From NCBI RefSeq assembly GCF_038967635.1, contig NZ_CP152413.1, forward strand, positions 8,994,001 through 9,058,000: a DNA stretch of 64,000 nt. Reading direction: 5' to 3'. The stretch comes from Bradyrhizobium sp. B124 (lineage in GTDB: Bacteria > Pseudomonadota > Alphaproteobacteria > Rhizobiales > Xanthobacteraceae). Below are positions 45,089 to 54,642 of this stretch, piece after piece (the stretch's first letter is position 1; each line of letters opens with the position of its first letter). The notes beneath the pieces are model-generated. The model was not told the origin of the DNA and made no database searches. It worked only from the letters and a program-made list of their open reading frames with translations. The position numbers were made by a program, and so were the translations under genes.

Positions 45089-48000
45089 TGCACGTCGTCT
45101 TCCGCGAGAGCCGCGGCCTTGAGGAGACCGCGACGCCAAGGGACCTCGGCCAGGATCCGGCCGATCTCGTGGTGTTGTCGTTTTCCGACAGCGATCTCGC
45201 CGCGTTCGCGGCCGGCTGGCGGCGGGGTCGCGCCGCGCTGCCGTCGCTGCGGCTCGCCAATCTCGCGGAGCTGCGCCATCCGCTGTCGGTCGATACCTAT
45301 ATCGAGCGGACGCTGTCGCAGGCGCGCGGCATCCTGGTGCGGCTGATTGGCGGCGAGCCCTATTGGTCATACGGGCTGGCCGCGGTGCATCGCCTGGCGA
45401 AGGAGCGTGGCATCGCCCTGGTGGTGCTGCCGGCGGATGGCCGCGACGATCTGCGGCTGGATGAATTTTCAACGCTGCCGGTCTCGACGCTGCGCCGCCT
45501 GAAGGTGCTGTGCGACAAGGGCGGCCCCGTTGCCGCGCAGGCCGTGATCGCGCAACTGGCGCTGGCGTCGGGCCTTTATGCCGGACCGGTTGTCGGTGAG
45601 ATCGATTTTCCCGAGATCGGGGTCTACGATTCGCGGCGCGGCGCCGTCGCGGCGCTGCCGGCATCGGATGGCCGGCCGCTTGTGCTGGTGACTTTTTATC
45701 GCTCCTATCTGGCGGCGGGCGACACGGCGCCGGTCGATGCGCTGATCGAGGCCTTGCGCGAAAAGGGATTCGATGCCCACGGCGTGTTCGTCACCTCGTT
45801 GAAGGCGGCGGGCGTGGCCGACTGGCTGCGCGCTCAGTTCGCGCAATGCTCGCCGGCCGCCATCGTCAATGTAACCGCGTTCTCTGCGGCGGGTGACGAC
45901 GGCACAACGCCGTTCGATGCCGCATCGTGCCCGGTGTTCCAGGTCGCTCTGTCGACGGCGCGGCGGGAGGATTGGGCCTTGTCGCTGCGCGGTCTGTCGC
46001 CCGGCGATCTCGCGATGCATGTGGTGCTGCCGGAGGTCGACGGTCGCCTGTTCACGGGCGTTGTGAGCTTCAAATCGCCCGGTGAGCGCGATCCCGATCT
46101 GCAATTCGCGCATCTTGCGCATCGGCCGGATGCCGAGCGCGTCGCCGCGGTCGCCGCGCGTGTGGCAGCCTGGCATCGGCTTGCTAGCAAGCCCGCCGGT
46201 GACAAGCAGCTTGCGCTCGTGCTCTCGAATTATCCGGGGCGCCCGCATCAGATCGCGCACGCCGTCGGCCTCGATGCACTTGCCTCGGTGGAGGCGTTGC
46301 TGGCCGATCTTGCGACTGCGGGCTTTGATCTCGAGCCGGTGGAGTCGCTGGGGGGCGTACTGCTGCACCGGAAGCTGACATGGGACGTGGCCGAATATCG
46401 CGCGGCGATCTTGAACTTTCCGCAGCAGCTCCAGGATGATCTTGCGCGCGTATGGGGCGAGCCGGAGGATGACACCGACTGCCGTGACGGCGCATTTCAT
46501 TTCTCGGCGATCCAGAGCGGTAAGTCGATCATCGCGGTTCAGCCGGAACGTGGTGATCTCGGTCAGCGCGATGCCGACTATCACGATCTCTCGCGCACGC
46601 CGCGCCATGCCTATGTCGCGTTCTATCTGTGGCTCAGGCAGCAGGACATCGATGTCGTCGTTCACATGGGCGCGCATGGAACGCTGGAGTGGCTGCCCGG
46701 CAAGTCGGTTGCGCTGTCATCCGCATGCTGGCCGGAAGCGCTGATCGGCGATCTGCCCGTTGTCTATCCCTTCATCGTCAATGACCCCGGCGAGGCGGCG
46801 CAGGCCAAGCGCCGGATCGGTGCCATGACGATCGGCCATCTGCCGCCACCGCTGGCGCAGGCGGCGGTGCCGGAGGGCTTGCGCAGGCTCGAGCGGTTGC
46901 TCGATGAATATTCGACTGCGGACGGCCTCGATCCGGCGCGGCGGCAGCGCCTGATCGCTGCGATCCGCGAAGAAGCGCGCACCGCCGGGCTGGAGGACGA
47001 TCTCGGTCTCGCGGCGTCGGTCTCGGCGGCCGAAGCCATTCCGCAGATCGATCGTTTCGTCTGCGATCTCAAGGAAAGCCAGTTCGGCGACGGCCTGCAT
47101 GTGTTCGGGCAGGGTGCCTGCGGCGAGGCGGAGAGGGCAGCGTTGCGCGATGCGCTCGCGGGCCGGCGTGTTGCGCCGGGACCGTCGGGCTCACCCTATC
47201 GCGGGCGAAGCGACGTGCTGCCGACCGGACGCAATCTGTTTGCAGTCGATCCGCGCGCGGTGCCGACGCCGTCGGCGCATGCGCAGGGCGTGAAGCTCGC
47301 CGAAGAGCTGCTGCGCCGTCACTTGCAGGATCACGGCGACTGGCCGAAAGGGCTGGTCGTCGATCTCTGGGGATCGTCGACGATGCGCACCGCCGGCGAG
47401 GACTTTGCGATGGCGCTGCATCTCGCCGGCATCGCGCCGCGCTGGGATCATGGATCGTGCCGGGTGTCGGGCTACGTCATCATCGCACCGGCAGAGCTTG
47501 GCCGTCCGCGGATCGACGTGACGCTGCGCGTGTCGGGGCTGTTCCGCGACGTCTTCTCGGGGCTTGCGCAGTTGTTCGAAGCTGCGACCGAGGCGTTGTC
47601 CGAACGCAGCGAGGAGAGCGACGAGAATCCTTACCGGCAGCGCGTCTCGCGCGTGTTCGGGCCTCGTCCCGGACACTATGGCGCCGGCATCGCGTCTGTC
47701 CCGGACGTCTTCACGGAGGAGGCGTGCGACGCGGCCGGCGAAGCCTGGCTGTCGGCATCGTCCTGGGCCATCGCATCCGATGGCGAGATACGGCTCGACC
47801 GCGCCGGCATCGAGGCACGGCTCGCCTCTGCCGACAGCTTCGTCCACACCCAGGACTTGCCGGAGACCGATTTGCTGCTGGCGGCGGACTATGCCGCGCA
47901 TGAGGCAGGCATCGCCGCAGCGGCGCGGCGGCTTGGTACAAAAGCCCCGTCGCTCTATCACCTTGATGCGACCCGGCCGGATCAGCCGCATGCGCGGTCG

Positions 48001-48336
48001 TTGACCGAGGAAATCTCGCTTGTGGTGCGGGCGCGCGCCGCCAATCCCGCGTGGATCGCGGGCATGATGCGCCATGGCTTCCGTGGTGCTGCCGAAATTG
48101 CGGCGACGCTGGAGCACATGGCGGCGTTCGCGCACCTCGCCGGCGTAGTGCCGCCGCATCTGTTCGATCTCTATTACGAGGCGACGCTCGGCAATGACGA
48201 CGTCCGCGCCTTCATGGCGCGCGAGAATCTGGCTGCGCTTTCTGCGATCGAAACCTGCTTCACCCGGCTGCACGACGCGTCGCTCTGGCAGACGCGGCGC
48301 AATTCGATCGCGGCGGCGCTGCAGGAGGCCTCATGA
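45088..48336 (+). CDS. cobN: Cobaltochelatase large subunit CobN
   Basis: A 1082-residue subunit of the ATP-dependent aerobic cobaltochelatase that inserts cobalt into hydrogenobyrinic acid a,c-diamide. VVHMGAHGTLEWLPGKSVAL then PVVYPFIVNDPGEAAQAKRR is the family core, followed by YHDLSRTPRHAY-type and SSTMRTAGEDFAMAL segments. It is somewhat shorter than the roughly 1250-residue Pseudomonas protein. The partner subunits CobS and CobT are not in this window. It overlaps cobW by one base and cobG by four. Confidence 0.95.
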   Translation: MHVVFRESRGLEETATPRDLGQDPADLVVLSFSDSDLAAFAAGWRRGRAALPSLRLANLAELRHPLSVDTYIERTLSQARGILVRLIGGEPYWSYGLAAVHRLAKERGIALVVLPADGRDDLRLDEFSTLPVSTLRRLKVLCDKGGPVAAQAVIAQLALASGLYAGPVVGEIDFPEIGVYDSRRGAVAALPASDGRPLVLVTFYRSYLAAGDTAPVDALIEALREKGFDAHGVFVTSLKAAGVADWLRAQFAQCSPAAIVNVTAFSAAGDDGTTPFDAASCPVFQVALSTARREDWALSLRGLSPGDLAMHVVLPEVDGRLFTGVVSFKSPGERDPDLQFAHLAHRPDAERVAAVAARVAAWHRLASKPAGDKQLALVLSNYPGRPHQIAHAVGLDALASVEALLADLATAGFDLEPVESLGGVLLHRKLTWDVAEYRAAILNFPQQLQDDLARVWGEPEDDTDCRDGAFHFSAIQSGKSIIAVQPERGDLGQRDADYHDLSRTPRHAYVAFYLWLRQQDIDVVVHMGAHGTLEWLPGKSVALSSACWPEALIGDLPVVYPFIVNDPGEAAQAKRRIGAMTIGHLPPPLAQAAVPEGLRRLERLLDEYSTADGLDPARRQRLIAAIREEARTAGLEDDLGLAASVSAAEAIPQIDRFVCDLKESQFGDGLHVFGQGACGEAERAALRDALAGRRVAPGPSGSPYRGRSDVLPTGRNLFAVDPRAVPTPSAHAQGVKLAEELLRRHLQDHGDWPKGLVVDLWGSSTMRTAGEDFAMALHLAGIAPRWDHGSCRVSGYVIIAPAELGRPRIDVTLRVSGLFRDVFSGLAQLFEAATEALSERSEESDENPYRQRVSRVFGPRPGHYGAGIASVPDVFTEEACDAAGEAWLSASSWAIASDGEIRLDRAGIEARLASADSFVHTQDLPETDLLLAADYAAHEAGIAAAARRLGTKAPSLYHLDATRPDQPHARSLTEEISLVVRARAANPAWIAGMMRHGFRGAAEIAATLEHMAAFAHLAGVVPPHLFDLYYEATLGNDDVRAFMARENLAALSAIETCFTRLHDASLWQTRRNSIAAALQEAS

Positions 48337-49496
48337 GCGCCGTCGCGATCAAGGGGTGGTGTCCCGGCGCGCTGCGGCCGATGCTATCAGGCGATGGCCT
48401 CGTGGTGCGCATCCGCCCGCGCGGCGGGCGGCTGGACGCGTCGCAGGCGACGGGAATTGCTGAGCTCGCTGCGCGATACGGCAACGGCCTGATCGATCTG
48501 ACCAGCCGCGCCAATCTCCAGATCCGCGGCGTCGGCGATGAGGGTTATCCGGCGTTGATCGACGGACTCGCCGAGCTCGGGTTGCTGGACGCGGATTCAG
48601 ATACCGAGGCGCAGCGCAACGTTCTGGTGACGCCGTTCTGGGCTGCCGATGATGACACGCCTTCGCTCGCGGCCGAGCTTGAGCGGGCGCTCGCCAGCGC
48701 GCAGCTCGATCTTCCGACCAAGTTCGGTTTCGCGATCGATGATGGCAGCGAGCGGGTGCTGGGCGGCGCGTCGGCGGATATCAGGATCGAGCGCGATCGC
48801 AATGGCGGACCGCTGGTGCGTGCCGATGGCGCACGGTACGGTCGCTCTGTCTCGCGCAGAGAGGCGGTGGATATCGCGCTCGCGATGGCCGAATGGTTTG
48901 TCACCTCCGGCGGAGCCAGAGCTGAGAAACGACGGATGGCGTCTCATCTGGCCGGCGGCGCGAGCCTTCCCGAATTGCTTCGCGGCGACGCCGAGCCAGT
49001 GACTCGATCGGCAGCCGCTGTGCCCGGCCTCTATTCGACTGGCGCGATGGTCGGCTTGGCCTTCGGGCAATTGCCGCACCAGATGCTCAGCCATCTCGCC
49101 GGATCCGCACAGGCTCTTCGCATGACGCCGTGGCGGATGGTGCTGGCGGAGGGGATGCATGGGATGCCCCGTGGCGCGGATCTCGTCACTGATCCCAATG
49201 ATCCGGCGCTCCGCGTGATCGCTTGCAGCGGCGCGCCGCGCTGTCGTGAGGCGCATGCCGACACGCGTGCATTGGCATCGGCGCTGGCATCGTTTGTCCC
49301 GGCGGATGCCCGGCTTCACGTGTCCGGCTGCGCCAAGGGCTGTGCCCATTCCGGTTCGGCTGATGTCACCCTGGTTGCGTCACGCGAGGGCTTTGACCTC
49401 ATCCGCGACGGCACCACGCGGGATGCGCCGGTCATGCGAGGTCTGACCCGTTCGGACCTCCTCGCAAATCCCTCCGCGCTGATGGGAGGCCATTGA
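48333..49496 (+). CDS. cobG: Precorrin-3B synthase CobG
   Basis: A 387-residue sulfite/nitrite-reductase-like monooxygenase that hydroxylates precorrin-3A with oxygen and contracts the ring system. It begins KGWCPGALRPMLSGDGLVVR; LIDLTSRANLQIRG is the siroheme/nitrite reductase ferredoxin-like half domain; the C-terminal CSGAPRC and SGCAKGCAHS cysteines bind the 4Fe-4S cluster. Its presence marks the aerobic pathway. It overlaps cobH by one base. Confidence 0.94.
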   Translation: MSAVAIKGWCPGALRPMLSGDGLVVRIRPRGGRLDASQATGIAELAARYGNGLIDLTSRANLQIRGVGDEGYPALIDGLAELGLLDADSDTEAQRNVLVTPFWAADDDTPSLAAELERALASAQLDLPTKFGFAIDDGSERVLGGASADIRIERDRNGGPLVRADGARYGRSVSRREAVDIALAMAEWFVTSGGARAEKRRMASHLAGGASLPELLRGDAEPVTRSAAAVPGLYSTGAMVGLAFGQLPHQMLSHLAGSAQALRMTPWRMVLAEGMHGMPRGADLVTDPNDPALRVIACSGAPRCREAHADTRALASALASFVPADARLHVSGCAKGCAHSGSADVTLVASREGFDLIRDGTTRDAPVMRGLTRSDLLANPSALMGGH

Positions 49497-50125
49497 TGCC
49501 GCACATCTATGAGACCGATGGCGCGGCGATCTATCGGCAGTCATTTGCGACGATCCGGTCGGAGGCCGACCTTGCCCGTTTCACGCCCGACGAGGAGCCG
49601 GTGGTCGTGCGCATGATCCATGCCGCGGGGATGGTAGGCCTGGAAGCGCATGTCCGCTTCACGCCCGGCATGGCTGCGCGCGCACGGATAGCCCTGCAGG
49701 AGGGCGCGCCGATTCTCTGCGATGCGCGGATGGTGTCGGAGGGTATCACGCGCGCACGGCTGCCGGCCGGCAACGCCGTGATCTGCACGCTCGGCGATCC
49801 CAAGGTTCCCGAACTCGCACAGTCGATGCGCAATACGCGCTCGGCGGCGGCGCTCGAGCTGTGGCGGCCGCATCTGGCCGGTGCGATCGTCGCGATCGGC
49901 AACGCGCCGACGGCGCTGTTCCATCTGCTCAACATGCTGGAGGATGCCGAGTGTCCGCGGCCGGCGGCGATCATCGGCTGTCCGGTCGGCTTCGTCGGTG
50001 CGGCCGAGTCGAAGGCGGCATTGATGGCCAAGCCGCCGGTGCCGGCGCTGACGGTCGAGGGGCGTCTCGGTGGCTCGGCGATCACGGTCGCCGCCGTCAA
50101 TGCGCTGGCGAGCCGGAGCGAATAG
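49496..50125 (+). CDS. cobH: Precorrin-8X methylmutase CobH
   Basis: A 209-residue mutase that moves the C11 methyl group to C12, forming hydrogenobyrinic acid. The catalytic histidine is His42 in RMIHAAGM. GAPILCDARMVSEGI and IGCPVGFVGAAESK are further family motifs. ATG at 49496 shares a base with the cobG stop. cobI follows two bases later. Confidence 0.95.
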   Translation: MPHIYETDGAAIYRQSFATIRSEADLARFTPDEEPVVVRMIHAAGMVGLEAHVRFTPGMAARARIALQEGAPILCDARMVSEGITRARLPAGNAVICTLGDPKVPELAQSMRNTRSAAALELWRPHLAGAIVAIGNAPTALFHLLNMLEDAECPRPAAIIGCPVGFVGAAESKAALMAKPPVPALTVEGRLGGSAITVAAVNALASRSE

Positions 50126-50127
50126 CG

Positions 50128-50856
50128 ATGGGACGCATCATTTGTTGCGGGCTCGGCCCTGGCGATCCGGATTTGATGAGCGTGCGTGCCGACCGCATGG
50201 TGCGAGCGGCGAAGCATGTCGCCTATTTTCGCAAGAAGGGGCAACTCGGGCAGGCGCGGCGCATTGTGGAGGGTTTGCTCGCTGCCGGCGTCAGCGAATA
50301 TCCGATGGAATATCCGGTCACCACGGAGATCGCTTTCGACAGTCCGGACTATGCGCGGCTGCTTGCGGGCTTCTACGACGAATGGACCGAGCGCCTGGCG
50401 CGACTTGCGCATGCGGTCGACATCGTCGTGCTGTGCGAAGGCGACCCTTATTTCTACGGCTCGTTCATGCACCTGCATGCACGCCTGCAGGGACGGGTCG
50501 AGATCGAGGTGATTGCCGGCATTCCCGGCATGGTCGGTTGCTGGAATGCGGTCGGCCAGCCGATCGCGCTTGCCGACGATGTCACGACTGTGCTGATGGG
50601 CACGCTGCCGGAGGCTGAGCTCGTGCAGCGGATGCGCAGCTCCGACGCGCTGGTCGTCATGAAGACCGGCCGCAATCTGGCGAAGATCCGCCGCGCGCTC
50701 GCGTCTGCGGGCCGTCTCGACGATGCATGGCTCGTCGAACGCGGCACCATGCCGGATCAGCGCGTCGCCCGGCTCGCCGATCTCGCTGAGGCCGACTGTC
50801 CGTATTTTGCGATCGTGCTGGTGCACGGGCAGGGACGGCGCAAGGGGGCGGCGTAA
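50128..50856 (+). CDS. cobI: Precorrin-2 C20-methyltransferase CobI
   Basis: A 242-residue SAM-dependent tetrapyrrole methylase. The N-terminal GLGPGDPDLMSVRA loop, the CEGDPYFYGSFMHLH motif and GIPGMVGCWNAVG identify the C20 enzyme. It acts right after CobA in the pathway. GGAGCG precedes the ATG; it overlaps cobJ by one base. Confidence 0.94.
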   Translation: MGRIICCGLGPGDPDLMSVRADRMVRAAKHVAYFRKKGQLGQARRIVEGLLAAGVSEYPMEYPVTTEIAFDSPDYARLLAGFYDEWTERLARLAHAVDIVVLCEGDPYFYGSFMHLHARLQGRVEIEVIAGIPGMVGCWNAVGQPIALADDVTTVLMGTLPEAELVQRMRSSDALVVMKTGRNLAKIRRALASAGRLDDAWLVERGTMPDQRVARLADLAEADCPYFAIVLVHGQGRRKGAA

Positions 50857-51590
50857 TGACCGGCACGCTGACCATCGCGGGACTGGGGCCGGGTGACGAG
50901 GCGCTGATCACGCCGGAGGTCTCCGCTGCGCTCGCAGTTGCGACCGACATCGTCGGCTATGCGCCGTACGTGACGCGCGTGCCGCCGCGCGAAGGGCTGA
51001 TGCTGCATCCCTCGGACAATCGCGTCGAGCTACAGCGCGCCGGTGAGGCGTTGCGGCTCGCGTCGGAAGGACGGCATGTCGTGGTGGTGTCCTCAGGCGA
51101 TCCGGGCGTGTTTGCGATGGCATCCGCCGTGTTCGAAGCGCTGGAGGACGCGCCGCAATGGCACGACCTGCCGATTCGCGTTCTGCCTGGCGTGACCGCG
51201 ATGCTGGCGGCCGCCGCAAGTGCCGGCGCGCCGCTCGGTCATGATTTTTGCGCGATCAACCTGTCCGACAATCTCAAGCCATGGCCGCTGATCGAGAAGC
51301 GCCTGCGGCTCGCGGCCGAAGCCGATTTCGCGATCGCGATGTACAATCCGCGCTCGGCAAGCCGGCCTGATGGCTTTGCGCGGTCGCTCGATATTTTGAA
51401 GGAGGCGGGCTGCGGCGAGCGGATCGTGGTGTTCGCGCGCGCCGTCAGCGCACCCGAGCAGCGCATTGAGACGGTCGAATTGCGCGACGCGAAGCCCGAG
51501 ATGGCCGATATGCGGACCCTTGTGATCGTCTGCAATTCGACGACGCGCCGGGTCGGCCGCTGGGTCTATGCGCCGAGGCAGGTCCGATGA
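50856..51590 (+). CDS. cobJ: Precorrin-3B C17-methyltransferase CobJ
   Basis: A 244-residue tetrapyrrole methylase that methylates C17 with ring contraction. GLGPGDEALITPEV, VSSGDPGVFAMASAV and VLPGVTAMLAAAASAGAPLGHDF are the signatures; MYNPRSASRPDG is typical of CobJ/CbiH. Its last 25 bases overlap the end of cobK on the other strand. Confidence 0.94.
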   Translation: MTGTLTIAGLGPGDEALITPEVSAALAVATDIVGYAPYVTRVPPREGLMLHPSDNRVELQRAGEALRLASEGRHVVVVSSGDPGVFAMASAVFEALEDAPQWHDLPIRVLPGVTAMLAAAASAGAPLGHDFCAINLSDNLKPWPLIEKRLRLAAEADFAIAMYNPRSASRPDGFARSLDILKEAGCGERIVVFARAVSAPEQRIETVELRDAKPEMADMRTLVIVCNSTTRRVGRWVYAPRQVR

Positions 51591-52315
51591 CCGAGCCATG
51601 CCATCACCTCGCTCACGCTTTCGACCCGCGGCCGCTCGGGCAGCAGCGGCCGCGTGATCATGATGACGGGAAGGCCAAGCGCGCGGGCGACGTCGATCTT
51701 GGCGCGCGCGCCACCTCCGCCGGAATTGCGGGCGACGATCCACGCGATAGCGCGCGCACGCATCATCTCGAGCTCGCTGTCGAGCGTGAATGGGCCGCGC
51801 GAGACGATGACGTCGGCACCGGGCAATGGCAGCGTCTCGTCGGGCGGGTCGACGAAACGCAACGTATAGGCATGCTGCGGCCGGGCGCCGAAGGGCGCGA
51901 TGTGCTGGCGGCCGATGGCAAGGAACACGTTGGCGCGGCTGTCCGGCAGGGCCGCGACTGCCGATACGATATCCGCAACCTCGATCCAGCGATCGCCGGA
52001 CGTCTTGTTCCAGGGCGCACGTTCGAGCGCGAGCAGCGGCGTTGCGGTTCGCGCGCAGGCGGCGATCGCGTTGCGGCTCATCTCGGCCGCGAAGGGATGC
52101 GTCGCGTCGATCACATGCGTGATGCCTTCGCGACGCAGATAGTCGGCAAGACCGCTGACGCCACCGAAGCCGCCGATCCGGGTCGGCAGAGGTTGTTCGG
52201 CAGGAGCGGCGGTGCGCCCGCTATAGGAATAGACTGCGTCGATCCCTGCGCGGGCGATCGCAACGGCGAGCGAATTGGCGTCGGCCGTTCCGCCCAGGAT
52301 CAGGGCGCGCATCAT
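51566..52315 (-). CDS. cobK: Precorrin-6A reductase CobK
   Basis: A 249-residue NADPH-dependent reductase of precorrin-6A. It starts MMRALILGGTADANSLA and has ITHVIDATHPFAAEMSRNA and SRGPFTLDSELEMMR, the CobK/CbiJ signatures. It is the only gene of the corrin block on the minus strand, lying between cobJ and cobL. Its start codon overlaps that of cobL on the other strand (52313-52316), and its 3' end overlaps cobJ by 25 bases. It cannot be on the same transcript as its neighbours. Confidence 0.93.
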   Translation of the reverse strand: MMRALILGGTADANSLAVAIARAGIDAVYSYSGRTAAPAEQPLPTRIGGFGGVSGLADYLRREGITHVIDATHPFAAEMSRNAIAACARTATPLLALERAPWNKTSGDRWIEVADIVSAVAALPDSRANVFLAIGRQHIAPFGARPQHAYTLRFVDPPDETLPLPGADVIVSRGPFTLDSELEMMRARAIAWIVARNSGGGGARAKIDVARALGLPVIMITRPLLPERPRVESVSEVMAWLGHRTCLGA

Positions 52316-53495
52316 GGGTAGTCCCTGGTTGACCATCATCGGCATCGGCGAGGATGGCCTTGCTGGGCTCTCCGACGCAAGCCGAAAGGTGCTGCGTGAA
52401 GCCGAAACTATTTTCGGCGGTGAACGGCACCTCGCGCTGGCCGGGATCACCGACCGCGGCCACGTCTGGCCGGTGCCATTCGATGCGGAGATCGTGCTCG
52501 AATGCCGGGGGCGACCGACTGTTGTGCTCGCCTCGGGCGATCCGTTCTGGCACGGCGTCGGTGGCAGCCTTGTCGGGAAATTGCAGCCCGGCGAATGGGT
52601 CGCGCATTCCGCTCCGTCGACGTTCTCGCTGGCGGCGGCACGTTTGGGCTGGCGTCTCGAGAATGTCATCTGTCTCGGTCTTCATGCCGCACCGTTCGAA
52701 CGGCTGTTGCCGCATCTGGCGCGTGGTGCACGGATCATTTGCCTGGTGCGCGACGGCAGGGCGGCTTTCGATCTCTCGCAATGGCTCACGGAGCGCGGCT
52801 GGGGCCCGTCGGCGATGTGGACGCTTTCCGCACTTGGCGGGCCGCGTGAGTCCATCGCGCAGCATCGCGCTGACAGCTATGCTGGCGATTCAGGTGACAG
52901 TCTGGTCGCTGTTGCGCTGGAGGCCGCGGGAGCGCGGGGGATCGCGCGCAGTTCGGGTCTACCCGACGCACTCTTCCTGCATGACGGGCAGTTGACAAAG
53001 CGGCCGGTCCGCGCGCTTGCGCTGTCGGCGCTTTCGCCGCGGCCGGGTGAGCGGCTATGGGACGTCGGCGCCGGCTCGGGCTCGATCTCGATCGAATGGG
53101 CGCTCTGTGGCGGAACTGCGATCGCCGTCGAGGCCCGTGGCGAACGCGCAGCCAACGTCCGCAGCAATGTGGCAAGCTTCGGCCTGACGCACCGGATCGC
53201 CATTGTTGAGGGAGACGCCCCCGGCATTCTGTCAGACCTCGCGGCGCCCGACGCGGTGTTTATCGGTGGCGGTCTCGATGCCGGGATGTTCGATGCGATC
53301 TGGTCGCGCATCGCGCCGGGAACGCGGCTGGTCGCGCATGCGGTGACGCTGGAAACCGAGGCGCTGCTTTTCGAGCTGCATCAGCGCCACGGCGGCGAAC
53401 TGATGCGCCTGGAGATCGCGCAGGCCGAGCCGTTGGGCCGGTATCGCTCCTGGAAAGCCGCGCGGCCGATCGTGCAGTGGAGCGCAGTCCGATGA
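52314..53495 (+). CDS. cobL: Precorrin-6Y C5,15-methyltransferase (decarboxylating) CobL
   Basis: A 393-residue fusion of a CbiE-like methylase (IIGIGEDGLAGLSDAS, then ASGDPFWHGVGG) and a CbiT-like Rossmann methyltransferase in the C-terminal half (WDVGAGSGSISIEWALCG). It methylates C5 and C15 and removes the C12 acetate carboxyl. The family start PWLTIIGIGEDG requires a start at or very near 52314, so its start codon overlaps the divergent cobK start. It overlaps cobE by 4 bases. Confidence 0.94.
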   Translation: MGSPWLTIIGIGEDGLAGLSDASRKVLREAETIFGGERHLALAGITDRGHVWPVPFDAEIVLECRGRPTVVLASGDPFWHGVGGSLVGKLQPGEWVAHSAPSTFSLAAARLGWRLENVICLGLHAAPFERLLPHLARGARIICLVRDGRAAFDLSQWLTERGWGPSAMWTLSALGGPRESIAQHRADSYAGDSGDSLVAVALEAAGARGIARSSGLPDALFLHDGQLTKRPVRALALSALSPRPGERLWDVGAGSGSISIEWALCGGTAIAVEARGERAANVRSNVASFGLTHRIAIVEGDAPGILSDLAAPDAVFIGGGLDAGMFDAIWSRIAPGTRLVAHAVTLETEALLFELHQRHGGELMRLEIAQAEPLGRYRSWKAARPIVQWSAVR

Positions 53496-53860
53496 AGGTC
53501 GCGGGCCTGGGATTCAGGAGCAATGCCAGTGTCGCGTCGTTGCGCGACGCGCTCGACGCCGCCGGTGGTTCAGAAGGCCTTGCGGCGGTTGCGACGGTGA
53601 GTAACAAGGCCGGTGCTGTGGCATTGCGGGCACTGGCACAGGAACTGGGGTTGCCGATCCGGGGCATTCCTGCCGAAAAATTGGCTGAGATACAAACCGC
53701 GACGCAATCCGAATTGATCGTGACCAGGTTCGGGACGGGTTCGGTCGCCGAAGCAGCCGCGGTCGCAGCCGCTGGGCGCGGTGCGCGCCTGATTTCGGTC
53801 AGGGCCGCGTCGCAGGATCGGACGGCCACTGCGGCGATCGCGGAAGGAGACGGTGAATGA
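53492..53860 (+). CDS. cobE: CobE (CbiG C-terminal domain family)
   Basis: A 122-residue protein matching the C-terminal domain of Cbi[20 protein letters not shown] is the diagnostic start, and [19 protein letters not shown] follows. CobE is present in aerobic cob operons, but its exact role is unsettled; a part in handling ring-contracted intermediates has been proposed. It is translationally coupled to both cobL and cobM by 4-base overlaps. Confidence 0.88.
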   Translation: MKVAGLGFRSNASVASLRDALDAAGGSEGLAAVATVSNKAGAVALRALAQELGLPIRGIPAEKLAEIQTATQSELIVTRFGTGSVAEAAAVAAAGRGARLISVRAASQDRTATAAIAEGDGE

Positions 53861-54642
53861 CGGTGCATTTCATTGGCGCAGGGCCGGGCGCTGCCGATCT
53901 CTTGACCCTGCGGGGCCGCGACCTCATCGCCTCTTGCCCGGTCTGTCTTTACGCCGGATCGTTGGTTCCTGAGGGCGTGTTGGCGCATTGCCCGAAGGAT
54001 GCGCGCATCGTCAACACGGCGCCGCTCTCGCTCGACGAGATCATCGCCGAGATCGCTGCGGCGCACGCCGAGGGCAAGGACGTGGCGCGGCTGCATTCGG
54101 GTGATCTCTCGATCTGGTCGGCGATGGGCGAGCAGCTGCGCCGGTTGCGCGCGTTGCAAATTCCCTATTCGGTCACGCCAGGCGTGCCGGCGTTCTCGGC
54201 GGCCGCTGCGGCACTGGAGGCCGAACTGACGCTGCCCGGCCTTGCGCAATCGGTGGTGCTGACGCGGACGCCCGGCCGTGCGAGCGCGATGCCTGATGGC
54301 GAGACACTGGCGGCCTTTGCCGCGACCGGCGCGGTGCTCGCGATCCATCTCTCGATCCATCTGCTGGACAAGGTCGTCGCCGAGCTCACGCCGCACTATG
54401 GCGCGGATTGTCCTGTGGCAATCGTCTGGCGCGCGAGCTGGCCGGAGCAGCGCATCGTGCGCGCCACGCTTGCGAGCCTCGATGCCGCGGTCGGCCCCGA
54501 GCTCGAACGCACCGCGCTTATCCTGGTCGGCAAGACGCTCGGCGCCGGCGAATTCGCCGAGAGCCGGCTCTATGCGGCCGATTATGACCGCCGCTATCGC
54601 CCGGTCGGAGCGGAGCCGCGCTTTCCGGGATCATCGCGATGA
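53857..54642 (+). CDS. cobM: Precorrin-4 C11-methyltransferase CobM
   Basis: A 261-residue tetrapyrrole methylase acting at C11. [51 protein letters not shown] and [22 protein letters not shown] are the CobM/CbiF signatures. Overlaps cobE and cobB by 4 bases each. Confidence 0.95.
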   Translation: MTVHFIGAGPGAADLLTLRGRDLIASCPVCLYAGSLVPEGVLAHCPKDARIVNTAPLSLDEIIAEIAAAHAEGKDVARLHSGDLSIWSAMGEQLRRLRALQIPYSVTPGVPAFSAAAAALEAELTLPGLAQSVVLTRTPGRASAMPDGETLAAFAATGAVLAIHLSIHLLDKVVAELTPHYGADCPVAIVWRASWPEQRIVRATLASLDAAVGPELERTALILVGKTLGAGEFAESRLYAADYDRRYRPVGAEPRFPGSSR

